From assembly GCA_051208045.1 (NCBI GenBank), contig JBPJFY010000024.1, forward strand, positions 1 to 31,725: 31,725 bases of DNA. Direction: 5' to 3'. Source of the DNA: LZORAL124-50-18 sp051208045. Lineage in GTDB: Bacteria; Pseudomonadota; Gammaproteobacteria; Pseudomonadales; Oleiphilaceae. The notes under the pieces are model-generated. The model was not told the origin of the DNA and ran no database searches. It worked only from the letters and a program-made list of their open reading frames with translations. Shown here in pieces: positions 8,151-16,888 of this stretch; within the stretch, counting starts at the first letter, position 1; each line of letters starts with the position of its first letter. Both the position numbers and the translations under genes were made by a program.

Positions 8151-8918
8151 TCAGACAACCAATAAATCCTTTTTCACCATCACTTCACCCAGATTGCGAA
8201 TGATTTTGGACGGCGCAACGCCAATGAGTTTCTGGTAAGTGTTGGAAAAATGCGAAGAGTCGAAGTAGCCATGTGCCAGCGCATGATGCGTCAGTGAGCT
8301 CTGTGCTGGCAGGGTACGCATAAACCCTGATGCCTGTAACCATTGCTTGTAATACTGCATGGAAACGCCGGTTTCCGCTTTGAAGATATGTCGAAAACGG
8401 GACACAGACAATCCCAGCTCCACTTCAAATCCGTCCGGAAAGGGAGTAACGATTGTACCCGGTTGTGTCACCATTTTCTCAAACATGACTTGTACGCGGC
8501 TATCCATTTTCATGGGCGACCACGATCGGTGCTTGCCTAATAGCGCTTTAAAATCCGAATTTAACAGATCCGTGAAAACCGCCGCTGCACGCCGGGATCT
8601 GGGGATTACATCAAATACCGCTTTGTCTTTACCCAACCAGGCCTGCCGAAGCTTTTGCGTAGCGTAACTGTAGTGTTCCAGGTAGCTCACTGCCACGGGC
8701 TCGCCGTGAGTGATCAGCGCGTGCTCCACCCCCGCATCCATGAGCACAGAACGGCATGTGACCGTCATGCCATTTTTAAATTTCACCTCCATTGTCCGCC
8801 CCAGCGCGAAAATAAACGCTGGGACACCGTGGGCGTGCATTTTAGCATCGGGGATCACCCCCGCATGCACGGTACAATCGGGTTTGAAGCACAATGTGTT
8901 GGTTGCTGAATTAGCCAT
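8151..8918 (-). CDS. AraC-family transcriptional regulator
   Basis: A 255-residue regulator. The C-terminal hundred residues hold two helix-turn-helix units. The first runs VELGLSVSRFRHIFKAETGVSMQYYKQWLQ. The second is ALAHGYFDSSHFSNTYQKLIGVAPSKI, with the usual FxDSSHFS signature. The N-terminal part resembles a cupin-like effector domain (HAHGVPAFIFALG), ligand unknown. It is divergent from the small membrane-protein gene at 8998 across 79 bases, making that gene a candidate target. It ends 60 bases before the lipoprotein gene in the same direction, and could be cotranscribed with it. Confidence 0.9.
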   Translation of the reverse strand: MANSATNTLCFKPDCTVHAGVIPDAKMHAHGVPAFIFALGRTMEVKFKNGMTVTCRSVLMDAGVEHALITHGEPVAVSYLEHYSYATQKLRQAWLGKDKAVFDVIPRSRRAAAVFTDLLNSDFKALLGKHRSWSPMKMDSRVQVMFEKMVTQPGTIVTPFPDGFEVELGLSVSRFRHIFKAETGVSMQYYKQWLQASGFMRTLPAQSSLTHHALAHGYFDSSHFSNTYQKLIGVAPSKIIRNLGEVMVKKDLLVV

Positions 8919-8997
8919 TTTTTACAAGTTTTCATCCGTGTGAGGCCGTATTATACGCACCCTGTCCCACCCAACAAAAGTCACTTCAGGAGTATCT

Positions 8998-9417
8998 ATG
9001 CAATTGGAATTGAATGATCTGGTGGTTGTCGCCAGTTTTTGTCTTGTGTTCTCACTGGCGATTGCCTGGCTCGCCTCGTTGATCGTGTATGGTAAGATCG
9101 CCTTTCTAAAGGAGCTGTTTCCCGCCACTTTTCAGCTAATACGTGCGCACATTGACTACCTGTTAATGGCAATGCTGCTGGCCGTTACCCACTATCTTTG
9201 CTCACAATTCAGCGTAACACTGTCAACGTTTACGCTGGCCATGCTGTGTATTGGTGCGCTGTATAACCCGTTTGGTTTTTTAATACTTGCGGTTAAGCCG
9301 GAAATGGGCAACCCGGAAACGCCCTTCCAAAAAGCAAAAATCCTCATCGGATTCCTGCCCGCCACCTTGGGCTTTGGCGGTGCCATGCTGGCCATTATGG
9401 GGGCAGCACTCCGCTGA
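8998..9417 (+). CDS. Small multi-pass membrane protein, unknown function
   Basis: A 139-residue protein with about four hydrophobic segments (near 9-32, 54-70, 75-97 and 117-137) and few charged residues between them, so an integral inner-membrane protein is clear. AGGAG lies 6 bases before the ATG. I recognise no family and see no catalytic motif. The divergent AraC-type gene makes it a likely regulated target. A TATACG box preceded 17 bases upstream by TTTTCA in the intergenic region could be its promoter. Confidence 0.75.
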   Translation: MQLELNDLVVVASFCLVFSLAIAWLASLIVYGKIAFLKELFPATFQLIRAHIDYLLMAMLLAVTHYLCSQFSVTLSTFTLAMLCIGALYNPFGFLILAVKPEMGNPETPFQKAKILIGFLPATLGFGGAMLAIMGAALR

Positions 9418-9455
9418 TATGCCCATGGCGTCGTTACACAGCTTGCCATTTGGCA

Positions 9456-9484
9456 TTAACGCTGGCGTAGGCTTATGGTATCAT
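9456..9484 (+). promoter_or_regulatory. Candidate sigma70 promoter of yegD
   Basis: An extended -10 element TGG-TATCAT (9476-9484) has a weak -35 TTAACG (9456-9461) 17 bases upstream and is followed by a GC-rich discriminator and a T-run. It lies 84 bases before the yegD start. A similar TGG-TATCGT box precedes dbpA at 22428-22436. This is a pattern match only. Confidence 0.4.
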
Positions 9485-9567
9485 CCGCGCCTTTTTTTAC
9501 CGGGCTGAGCATATCAGGCTCATCAAGGTTTGAAACGCTTGATCGGTTCAGAATAAGGAGCGGAGAC

Positions 9568-10935
9568 ATGATCGCAGGTTTTGATTACGGCACATCCAAC
9601 TGCGCGATGGGTGTACTTCCGCCTGGCGCAGAAAAAGTACACTTGCTAGCGCTGGAAGGTGAATCGCCCATGCTCCCTTCCCTGCTCTATGCGCTCAAAC
9701 GAGAACTCCTGTGTGAGCATGTAGGGCGAACGATGCCTGAAACGCTTCAATCGCAGTACATCGGGGATCGCGCCCAAGCTCTGTCTCGCGCCCAGGCTAT
9801 TCGGCTGGAAGAGGGATATGATACCAACGAACCTACCGTTTTTATTGGTCAAGATGCCTTTGAAGAATACCTGCAGTGGCCCGGCGAGGGATACTTTGTA
9901 AAGTCACCGAAATCATTCCTGGGGGCCAGCGGTTTGCGACCGGAGGCCATCGGCCTTTTCGAGGATATTGTGACAGCGATGATGCTGACCATTAAATCCC
10001 GAGCGGAAATGTCACTGCGGGACTCCATCACGAAAACGGTGATTGGCCGCCCTGTCAACTTTCAGGGATTGAACGCGGAACAGAGCAATCAACAGGCCAT
10101 CAATATTCTCACAACGGCGGCAAAACGTGCTGGCTTTCACGACATCGAGTTTCTTTTTGAGCCCATCGCGGCGGGTTTACACTTTGAACAAACACTCGAT
10201 GAAAATCGTGTGGTGCTGGTCGTAGATATTGGGGGAGGCACCACCGATTGTGCCATGGTGAGAATGGGGCCCGCGTATCGCCAGGGGAACGACCGGACCA
10301 ACGACTTTCTAGGCCACAGCGGGGAACGGGTCGGCGGTAATGATCTGGATATTGCGCTCGCCGGTACCCAATTTATGCCGTTGCTGGGCATGCGATCGAC
10401 TTTAAAAAGTGGCCTGCCCGTACCCACTCAGCCCTATTGGGATGCCGTCAGTACGAACAATGTGGCCGCACAAAGCCGTTTTAACCACCTGGAGACCAAA
10501 CTTTTGCTGGAACAGTTGTCGCGAGACTGTAATGAACCCAACCTCATTCAACGCTTTATTCGAATGCGATCAACGCAACAACAGCACCAGATCGTACGCT
10601 GCGCAGAGAAAACAAAAATCGCCCTCTCCTCAACCCCCGAAATAACAGCGAATCTTCAATTTCTTGAACCGCAATTAGAAGCTGTGGTGCAAGCAAGTGT
10701 ATTTGCCGAAGCCATTCAGCGATCCATGGAAAAAATGCTGCAGCTAATGAAAGAAGCCATCACCCAGGCAAACGTGGCACCTGAGTTAATTTTTATCACC
10801 GGTGGCTCTGGCCAATCACCCATCATCCGCGAGGCCATTCAAGGCAAATTCGGCAATATTCCCATTCTCGATGGTGATCATTTTGGCTCGGTAACTGCGG
10901 GTTTAACGGTTTGGGCGAATCACATTTACCGCTGA
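9568..10935 (+). CDS. yegD: YegD-type Hsp70-family chaperone-like ATPase
   Basis: A 455-residue actin/Hsp70-fold ATPase close to the length of E. coli YegD (450). GFDYGTSNCAMGVL at the N-terminus is phosphate motif 1, VVDIGGGTTDCAMV near 219 is phosphate motif 2, and ITGGSGQSPIIREAI near 408 is the adenosine motif. The protein ends soon after the ATPase domain, so the DnaK-type peptide-binding domain is absent, as is normal for YegD. The cellular role of this family is poorly defined. ATG 9568 is chosen because AAGGAG sits about 8 bases upstream and the Hsp70 fold begins at residue 1; the longer open frame to 9475 adds unconserved residues. Confidence 0.92.
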   Translation: MIAGFDYGTSNCAMGVLPPGAEKVHLLALEGESPMLPSLLYALKRELLCEHVGRTMPETLQSQYIGDRAQALSRAQAIRLEEGYDTNEPTVFIGQDAFEEYLQWPGEGYFVKSPKSFLGASGLRPEAIGLFEDIVTAMMLTIKSRAEMSLRDSITKTVIGRPVNFQGLNAEQSNQQAINILTTAAKRAGFHDIEFLFEPIAAGLHFEQTLDENRVVLVVDIGGGTTDCAMVRMGPAYRQGNDRTNDFLGHSGERVGGNDLDIALAGTQFMPLLGMRSTLKSGLPVPTQPYWDAVSTNNVAAQSRFNHLETKLLLEQLSRDCNEPNLIQRFIRMRSTQQQHQIVRCAEKTKIALSSTPEITANLQFLEPQLEAVVQASVFAEAIQRSMEKMLQLMKEAITQANVAPELIFITGGSGQSPIIREAIQGKFGNIPILDGDHFGSVTAGLTVWANHIYR

Positions 10936-10966
10936 TCCTTCGTGCGCAAAAAAAATTCGAGCTCAG

Positions 10967-10997
10967 TACAGGTCAAATTGGGTTAATTTGACCTGTA
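10967..10997. repeat. Perfect 13-bp inverted repeat between yegD and the secreted hydrolase
   Basis: TACAGGTCAAATT (10967-10979) and AATTTGACCTGTA (10985-10997) form a perfect palindrome with a 5-base centre. A partial third copy, CCTAATTTGACATAC, lies at about 11053-11067, giving repeated TAATTTGAC half-sites. No T-run follows, so an intrinsic terminator is unlikely. A two-fold operator for the secreted hydrolase gene (start 11168) fits better. Confidence 0.6.
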
Positions 10998-11167
10998 GAA
11001 TCTATGCAATCCCCCATCAGCATGGGCTAGCCGCTTCAAAGGCCCTGATTTAACCTAATTTGACATACTACCGACGGAGTCAACTTCCTATACTCAAAAG
11101 CGGTTCTAACCGCTGTTTTCCTTACCTGAACCAAAACAAAAATAAAAACCTATTAAGGAAAAGAAAA

Positions 11168-13855
11168 ATGAAAACTCAAACCCACACCGGGCTCCTTTAT
11201 GGAGCTTCGGCGGCGTGCGCATTGCTGATTTCCGGCACCCCCTTCGCAAACGCTGCTACAGCCCTTCAAAACAACGTCCCACTCAACGGCCTGGGCGCCG
11301 GTTCAGCTGCTTTGCAATACAGCCTGGATGTACCCGCCGGTGCAACCAATCTTAATGTTGCCATTGCGGGTGGCACGGGAGATGCGGACCTGTATGTGCG
11401 CTATGGCGCAACGCCTACTACCTCTTCGTTTGACTGTCGGCCCTATCTTTCGGGCAACAATGAATCCTGCCCGGTCAGTGCACCACAATCCGGCACCTAT
11501 TATGTGATGGTCAAACCCTACTCCGCTTTTACTAATCTGACCCTCACGGCATCCTATACCGAACCCTCTGGCGGGGGCGGAGGCGGTGGAGGAAGTGGCG
11601 GCGGAGGCAGCCAGACCGGCACCGAACTCAGTGAGACAAATCTCTCCGGCGCTCGCAGCAGTAAAGCCTACTACACGCTGGTTGTGCCCGCCGGGGCGAC
11701 CGGCCTGACGTTCGAAACCTCCGGCGGTACCGGTGATGTCGACCTGTATGTCCGTTTCGGGGCGCAACCCACAACCTCCAGTTACGACTGTCGTCCTTAC
11801 CGCTCCGGGAACAATGAAACCTGTAATATCAGTGCCGCACAAGAAGGCACGTATCATGTAATGTTGCACGCGTACTCTGCCTATTCTGGTGTCTCGCTTT
11901 CGGGTTCCTACTCGGGAAGCTCAAATGGCGGTGGTGGCACCAACCAAGCACCCACAGCCAACATTCACAATGCACCCTATACAGCAGAAGTGAATGAATC
12001 CATCACGATGAGCAGTTCAGGCAGCGTGGATTCGGATGGCTCCATCACCGGCTATCAATGGGACTTTGGCGACGGCACCGGCAGTACCGCTGCAAATCCG
12101 ACCCACAGCTATACCACCGCGGGTGACTACACAATTACGCTGACTGTCACTGATGACGATGGCGCGACAGACACCACAACAGCAACGGCGAACATCAGCG
12201 CAGCGCCAGGCAATGGAGGCTCTTCTTTCCAGGTGTCCAGTCACTACTACGACAAAGGCACATTTGACTACTTCTATACCAATTATGACAGTGCGTTTTC
12301 GGACAATTACACCGATACCGACGTGGAGATACATAGTTACATTGTGGTGGAGTTCAGTGCGAACGTAAAAACATCCACCATTAACAGCAATGCCATCACG
12401 GTAAAACGGCTGGATATGCCCGATACGACTGAGAATAACAACAATCGAATCAACGGGAGTTTTCAGTTAATAGGCCCCAAAACCGCGGTGTTTAAGCCGA
12501 ACGTAGAATACTACGCGAACAGCGGCGGCACCTTTGACTGGAATAACCCCAATTGGAACGGTTTAAAGCCTAACTACCGTTATACCGTCACATTGGCAAA
12601 CTCCATCAAAGACACCAGCGGCAATGCACTCAATGCCAATGGTGCGAATTGGACCTTCCAAACCATCGATAATGACTACGGCTTGTATTGGTTCAAGAAC
12701 GGTTCCCAGGCGATGAAGTATGTGCCTGGCCGTACGATGCCTTCAGACTATTACAATCCGGCCAAACCCGTCCTGATCTATGCGCATGGGTGGGAGAAAA
12801 CTTCCACCAACTATCAGGAAGGACAGCTGCGGGATTATCGCCGGGAACCCATGACCTTTAAACCAGGCAGCATGTATCCTTCTCAGGGATTCGTAGATCT
12901 GGTGCAGGTATGGAAAGATCCGTCCAAAAATCATCAGGGCAAATCCTGGAACGTGGGCGTGATGTACTGGAACCAGTTTGCCGATGATGATTACGCCAAC
13001 CTGTCCAAACCCCAAATAGCCGAAGCCAAAATCTGGAGCACAAACGGTAAGGGTGGCATGCGGTACGCGATTCGTAATTGGACCGGGTCTTCCTGGTCCA
13101 CCGGTAATACCAACGTCAGCACACACGCGCCGATGGTGCCCGTTTCTGTGATTCTCGCCGATGCGTTTATCTCAAGTACACAGGCCCAGAGTAATCCGGA
13201 AATTCGGCTGACAGGCCAGTCTCTTGGTAATCAGGTGGCCACCGCTGTCAGCTATATTCTCAAGAAGGGCTATGTGGAGGGTCAGGTGACCGCGAATCAG
13301 TTCCCGAAAAGGCTGGCGTTGATTGATCCCTATTGGCGCAACGGCAAACTGGAAAACAGTTGGTCAAACAATCATCCGGCGACGGTGGACTTGGGGGAGA
13401 GCGGAGACTGGCCTGCAGAAATGACGCGCAAGGTGCTTACTGACGTGATCGATTTTGCTGACAATACCCCGGGACTGGATTTTGTGGTCGAGTTTTACGA
13501 CACCTCACGCACACCGGATAACACGATTTTCTGGCAGGATTTCGGTGACAAAAACGTGGCCCAGCGGGACATGGCCGCTATGAGCTACCTGCAGGCGTCG
13601 TGGATCAATGGCAACGAGGGTGATACCAATTACATGTCCCACCGTCATGTTAATGGCAAGTACTGGTACCTGTGGCAATACGCCTTCGCTCCCCCACAAA
13701 CCGGCTTCTCCGCAAGCTCGACGGATGCCGTGATCAAAGCGAACATGAACTACTACAAATCCAACAAGATTCGCTACAGCATTACCTCCGGTGGCAACAC
13801 ACCAACACCGGCGGATGACAACTACACCCAGTATTCAGGCAGCTGGCAGAAGTAA
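11168..13855 (+). CDS. Secreted multidomain hydrolase: 2 PPC domains, PKD, Ig-like, GQSLG hydrolase
   Basis: An 895-residue exported protein. The signal peptide ends near residue 29 (TPFANA-A). Two PPC domains follow at about 33-130 and 153-249, sharing DLYVR[YF]GAxPTTSS[FY]DCRPY and a conserved Cys pair, separated by a Gly-Ser linker at 134-148. A PKD domain covers about 261-345 (YQWDFGDGT). A Big_5-like Ig domain lies near 388-500 (YIVVEFSANVKTSTI, ending WTFQT). The last 390 residues look like an alpha/beta-hydrolase, with VLIYAHGWE at 535-543 and a GQSLG nucleophile elbow (Ser685). The domains suggest an extracellular lipase or esterase with adhesion modules; the substrate is unknown. AAGGA lies before ATG 11168, and a strong terminator follows. 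A longer frame from 11060 lacks a signal peptide. Confidence 0.88.
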   Translation: MKTQTHTGLLYGASAACALLISGTPFANAATALQNNVPLNGLGAGSAALQYSLDVPAGATNLNVAIAGGTGDADLYVRYGATPTTSSFDCRPYLSGNNESCPVSAPQSGTYYVMVKPYSAFTNLTLTASYTEPSGGGGGGGGSGGGGSQTGTELSETNLSGARSSKAYYTLVVPAGATGLTFETSGGTGDVDLYVRFGAQPTTSSYDCRPYRSGNNETCNISAAQEGTYHVMLHAYSAYSGVSLSGSYSGSSNGGGGTNQAPTANIHNAPYTAEVNESITMSSSGSVDSDGSITGYQWDFGDGTGSTAANPTHSYTTAGDYTITLTVTDDDGATDTTTATANISAAPGNGGSSFQVSSHYYDKGTFDYFYTNYDSAFSDNYTDTDVEIHSYIVVEFSANVKTSTINSNAITVKRLDMPDTTENNNNRINGSFQLIGPKTAVFKPNVEYYANSGGTFDWNNPNWNGLKPNYRYTVTLANSIKDTSGNALNANGANWTFQTIDNDYGLYWFKNGSQAMKYVPGRTMPSDYYNPAKPVLIYAHGWEKTSTNYQEGQLRDYRREPMTFKPGSMYPSQGFVDLVQVWKDPSKNHQGKSWNVGVMYWNQFADDDYANLSKPQIAEAKIWSTNGKGGMRYAIRNWTGSSWSTGNTNVSTHAPMVPVSVILADAFISSTQAQSNPEIRLTGQSLGNQVATAVSYILKKGYVEGQVTANQFPKRLALIDPYWRNGKLENSWSNNHPATVDLGESGDWPAEMTRKVLTDVIDFADNTPGLDFVVEFYDTSRTPDNTIFWQDFGDKNVAQRDMAAMSYLQASWINGNEGDTNYMSHRHVNGKYWYLWQYAFAPPQTGFSASSTDAVIKANMNYYKSNKIRYSITSGGNTPTPADDNYTQYSGSWQK

Positions 13856-13862
13856 TTCGCTC

Positions 13863-13884
13863 GGGGGCTTCGGCCCCCTTTTTT
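13863..13884 (+). terminator. Rho-independent terminator of the secreted hydrolase gene
   Basis: GGGGGC-TTCG-GCCCCC forms a 6-bp GC-only stem with a stable UUCG tetraloop, followed directly by six Ts (13879-13884). It begins 8 bases after the stop codon. Confidence 0.95.
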
Positions 13885-14074
13885 CTGTCCATCAAATGTT
13901 TACTATACATCCTGGAATGCTGCGCGGTATTATGATATTGAGTGATAGATTTTGCATTCCCTAACCCGCGTTTTTCACCCGAAAGCAACCAACTTGCGCA
14001 ATCATAGAAAAACATTGCCCAATTCTCCCAACCTTTTCTGAACACATTTCCATCACTCCATTTCCTGACTACTA

Positions 14075-14098
14075 TGGATTCAACCATCCATGAATCCA
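14075..14098. promoter_or_regulatory. Operator-like inverted repeat upstream of the molybdenum hydroxylase genes
   Basis: TGGATTCA (14075-14082) and TGAATCCA (14091-14098) form a perfect 8-bp inverted repeat with an 8-base spacer, centred 70 bases before the 2Fe-2S subunit start. A further TTGGAT lies at 14118-14123. The 272-base gap after the terminator (13885-14156) otherwise shows no gene or clear riboswitch. No regulator gene adjoins the operon, so the binding protein is unknown. Confidence 0.5.
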
Positions 14099-14156
14099 AT
14101 CCCGTTCTGACGTACGTATTGGATACAGAGTTCACTGCCCATTGGGAGCATCTGCC

Positions 14157-14717
14157 ATGAAACTATCACTGACGCTGAACGGTGAAAAGGTTGCCGTTGA
14201 TGTGGAACCTGACACCCCATTACTGTGGGTCATTCGAGACCACCTGAACCTGACTGGCACAAAATTCGGTTGCGGCATCGCCCAATGTGGCGCCTGTACT
14301 GTGTATCTCAATGGTGCACCGGTCCGGTCGTGCATGATGCCTGCCAGCAGTTTGCAGAATCAGACCATTACCACAATAGAAGGCGTGTTAACGTCCTCCC
14401 TTGGCAAAGAAGCGGCTGCAGTAACGGCCGCCTGGGAAGACCTTGCCGTCGTACAGTGCGGCTACTGCCAGTCCGGCCAGATCATGTCTGCTACCGCACT
14501 GCTGAAACAAAATCCAACACCGTCAGACGATGATATCAATACGTTCATGTCGGGCAATATTTGCCGATGCAACACCTACGCGCGAATCAAAACAGCGATC
14601 AAGCAGGCCTCAGCCGCGTTAGGGCAAGCCGCCGTTGATTCGCCACTTTTTTATGACGCGGCTTTAACCGGCAACACCCATTCAACACTGCACGGAGGAA
14701 GTGGCCATGACGCTTGA
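14157..14717 (+). CDS. 2Fe-2S subunit of a molybdenum hydroxylase (IorA-like)
   Basis: A 186-residue small subunit with two iron-sulfur domains. The plant-type ferredoxin half carries FGCGIAQCGACTVYLNGAPVRSC (four Cys), and the helical half has QCGYCQSGQI and GNICRCNTYARI (four Cys). It passes electrons from the molybdenum centre in the partner subunit to an acceptor. The family matches the small subunit of isoquinoline 1-oxidoreductase and aldehyde oxidoreductases, at about 150-190 residues. ATG 14157 has GGGAG upstream. The gene overlaps the next by 11 bases, so the two are translationally linked. The C-terminal 30 residues extend past the usual end of the domain. Confidence 0.93.
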   Translation: MKLSLTLNGEKVAVDVEPDTPLLWVIRDHLNLTGTKFGCGIAQCGACTVYLNGAPVRSCMMPASSLQNQTITTIEGVLTSSLGKEAAAVTAAWEDLAVVQCGYCQSGQIMSATALLKQNPTPSDDDINTFMSGNICRCNTYARIKTAIKQASAALGQAAVDSPLFYDAALTGNTHSTLHGGSGHDA

Positions 14718-16875
14718 AATGTCCCGTAGAAAGTTTTTAGTCAGCAGCCTTCAATCCGGTGCAGGGCTGGCGCTCGCGGTCACGCTCCCCGGAACACAGG
14801 CAGAAACCATGGCCACAGCAGGATCATCGGTATTGGCCCCCAACGCCTTTGTCACCATTGATGCGACAAACACGGTGACTGTCACCATCAAACACCTTGA
14901 AATGGGCCAGGGCACCTTTACCGGGCTTGCTACACTGGTTGCCGAGGAACTGGATGCCGATTGGTCTCAAATCGTTTCGCGGGCCGCAGAAGGCAATCCG
15001 GAAAAGTACGCAAACCTGCTGTGGGGTAAGTTTCAGGGAACGGGCGGTAGTACGGCAATCGCCAATGCTTATGTACAGATGCGGGAAGCCGGTGCCACAG
15101 CGCGGGCCATGCTCGTCAGTGCCGCCGCCAGGTTGTGGAAAGTCCCGGTATCCGAGATAACCGTATCCCGGGGTGTGATTTCGCACCCATCAAGCGGTCA
15201 AACTGCCACCTTTGGGCAACTTGCAGAACTGGCTGCTCTGGAAGCCGTGCCGGAAAAAGTCACGTTGAAATCACCGGAACAATTCACGCTGATTGGCACT
15301 TCGGTGAAACGAAAGGACGAAGGGAAAACGACCGGAAAAGCAGTGTTCACACAAGACATTAAACTGCCGGGGCAGCTCACGGCGGTTGTGGCCCACCCTC
15401 CCCGCTTTGGCGCCACCGTCGCCTCCTACGATGACAGCCAGGCCAGAAAGGTGCCCGGTGTCGCCGCCGTGGTAAAATCGTCCCACGGCATTGCGGTGCT
15501 GGCAGACACCTTCTGGCAGGCGAAAAAAGGTCGCGATGTACTGAAAATCACCTGGGATGAATCTTCGGCCTTTGATCAGAGTTCCAGCCAACTCATGCAA
15601 CTGTATGAAAAACTCGCAGAATCCAGCGGCCCGGTCGCCGAGCAGGTGGGCAAGGTGGATGACGGATTTGCCCAGGCTGACCGGATTGTGGAAGCGAGTT
15701 ATCAGTTCCCGTTCCTGGCCCATGCGGCCATGGAACCCATGAACTGCGTGGTGCAGATTCATCAGAATAACGAGCAGCCTCAACGGGCCGAGCTATGGTA
15801 CGGCGCACAGATTCATACCGGGGATCAGATGGCCGTCTCCCAACTGCTGAATATCCCGATGGATCAGGTCAAAATCAACACCCTGTTCGCCGGTGGCAGC
15901 TTTGGTCGTCGGGCTAATCCGAAATCCGACTATGTGCTGGAAGCGGTGGAAATCGCCAAAGCCCATGGAAAAGGTGTGCCGGTCAAACTCGTGTGGACCC
16001 GGGAAGATGACATGCAGGCAGGATACTATCGCCCCATGTATTTCCACAAGCTGCGCGCGGGGCTGGATAAAAATGGCAAAATCATTGCTTGGAAGCACCG
16101 CATCGTGGGTCAGTCCATCGTTAAGGGCACCGCTTTTGAAATGCTGATCGTGAATGGTATCGATCAAACTTCAGTAGAAGGTGCGATTCATTTACCGTAT
16201 GCGATTCCCCACCGACAAGTGGAACTTCATACCACTGAGCTGCCCGTCTCGGTACTTTGGTGGCGCAGTGTCGGATCAACACATACAGCGTTTGCCGTCG
16301 AAACCTTCCTCGATGAAATTGCAGCGGCGGTTCAAAAAGATCCCGTGGCACTGCGACTTGCGCTGCTCGAAAATCAGCCGAGACACCAAGGCGTGCTTAA
16401 AAAAGCAGCCGAGGCGGCCGGCTGGGATACCGCACCCAAAAAGGGTCATGCCCGAGGCATTGCGTTGCACAAGTCGTTCAATACATATGTGGCTCAGGTG
16501 GTAGAAACGTCTCGCGCCGATGGTGGCATTCGCATCGAACGCGTTACCTGTGCCGTGGATTGTGGCGTGGCGATTAACCCCGATATAATTAAGGCTCAGA
16601 TGGAAGGTGGCATCGGCTTTGGTCTGTCACCAGCGCTGCTCAGTGAAATAACCTTTGAAAATGGCAGGGTGGTCGAAAGCAACTTCCATGATTATCAGGT
16701 GCTTCGACTGAATCAGATGCCGGAAATCGATGTACATATTGTTGCCTCGGCGGAACCACCCACCGGGGTTGGGGAGCCCGGCACTCCCGTCGTCGCCCCG
16801 GCCTTGGCCAATGCCATTGCAGCACTGGGCGAGCCGAGGGAGTATCGACTGCCCTTACGGGCGAAAATCGTGTAA
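14707..16875 (+). CDS. Molybdopterin-binding subunit of aldehyde/isoquinoline-type oxidoreductase (IorB-like)
   Basis: A 722-residue catalytic subunit of the xanthine dehydrogenase superfamily. MSRRKFLVSS at residues 5-14 is a twin-arginine signal, so the folded enzyme is exported with its small subunit. Landmarks include KHLEMGQGTFTGLATLVAEELDADW (N-terminal IorB domain), GGSFGRRANPKSDYVLEAVEIAK, and GVGEPGTPVVAPALANAIAALG near the C-terminus, which carries the Glu expected to act as base. IorB-like enzymes oxidise aldehydes or N-heterocycles with water as the oxygen source; the substrate here is unknown. GGAGG lies 8 bases before ATG 14707; GTG 14701 is less likely. No FAD or cytochrome c subunit is encoded nearby. 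Confidence 0.92.
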   Translation: MTLEMSRRKFLVSSLQSGAGLALAVTLPGTQAETMATAGSSVLAPNAFVTIDATNTVTVTIKHLEMGQGTFTGLATLVAEELDADWSQIVSRAAEGNPEKYANLLWGKFQGTGGSTAIANAYVQMREAGATARAMLVSAAARLWKVPVSEITVSRGVISHPSSGQTATFGQLAELAALEAVPEKVTLKSPEQFTLIGTSVKRKDEGKTTGKAVFTQDIKLPGQLTAVVAHPPRFGATVASYDDSQARKVPGVAAVVKSSHGIAVLADTFWQAKKGRDVLKITWDESSAFDQSSSQLMQLYEKLAESSGPVAEQVGKVDDGFAQADRIVEASYQFPFLAHAAMEPMNCVVQIHQNNEQPQRAELWYGAQIHTGDQMAVSQLLNIPMDQVKINTLFAGGSFGRRANPKSDYVLEAVEIAKAHGKGVPVKLVWTREDDMQAGYYRPMYFHKLRAGLDKNGKIIAWKHRIVGQSIVKGTAFEMLIVNGIDQTSVEGAIHLPYAIPHRQVELHTTELPVSVLWWRSVGSTHTAFAVETFLDEIAAAVQKDPVALRLALLENQPRHQGVLKKAAEAAGWDTAPKKGHARGIALHKSFNTYVAQVVETSRADGGIRIERVTCAVDCGVAINPDIIKAQMEGGIGFGLSPALLSEITFENGRVVESNFHDYQVLRLNQMPEIDVHIVASAEPPTGVGEPGTPVVAPALANAIAALGEPREYRLPLRAKIV

Positions 16876-16888
16876 CCGGAGCCTTCCG

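Noticed and set aside
10967..10997. Rho-independent terminator of yegD
   Set aside because: The stem is AT-balanced and no T-run follows on the plus strand.
11303..11869. 188-residue minus-strand open frame opposite the secreted hydrolase
   Set aside because: It is a shadow of the Gly/Thr-rich PPC region; repetitive codons keep the antisense frame open.
13885..14156. Molybdenum-cofactor riboswitch before the hydroxylase operon
   Set aside because: No set of conserved hairpins of that riboswitch could be recognised; only a simple 8-bp inverted repeat is present.
15271..15783. 170-residue minus-strand open frame inside the molybdopterin subunit
   Set aside because: Antisense to a well-supported catalytic subunit, with no start signal and no motif.
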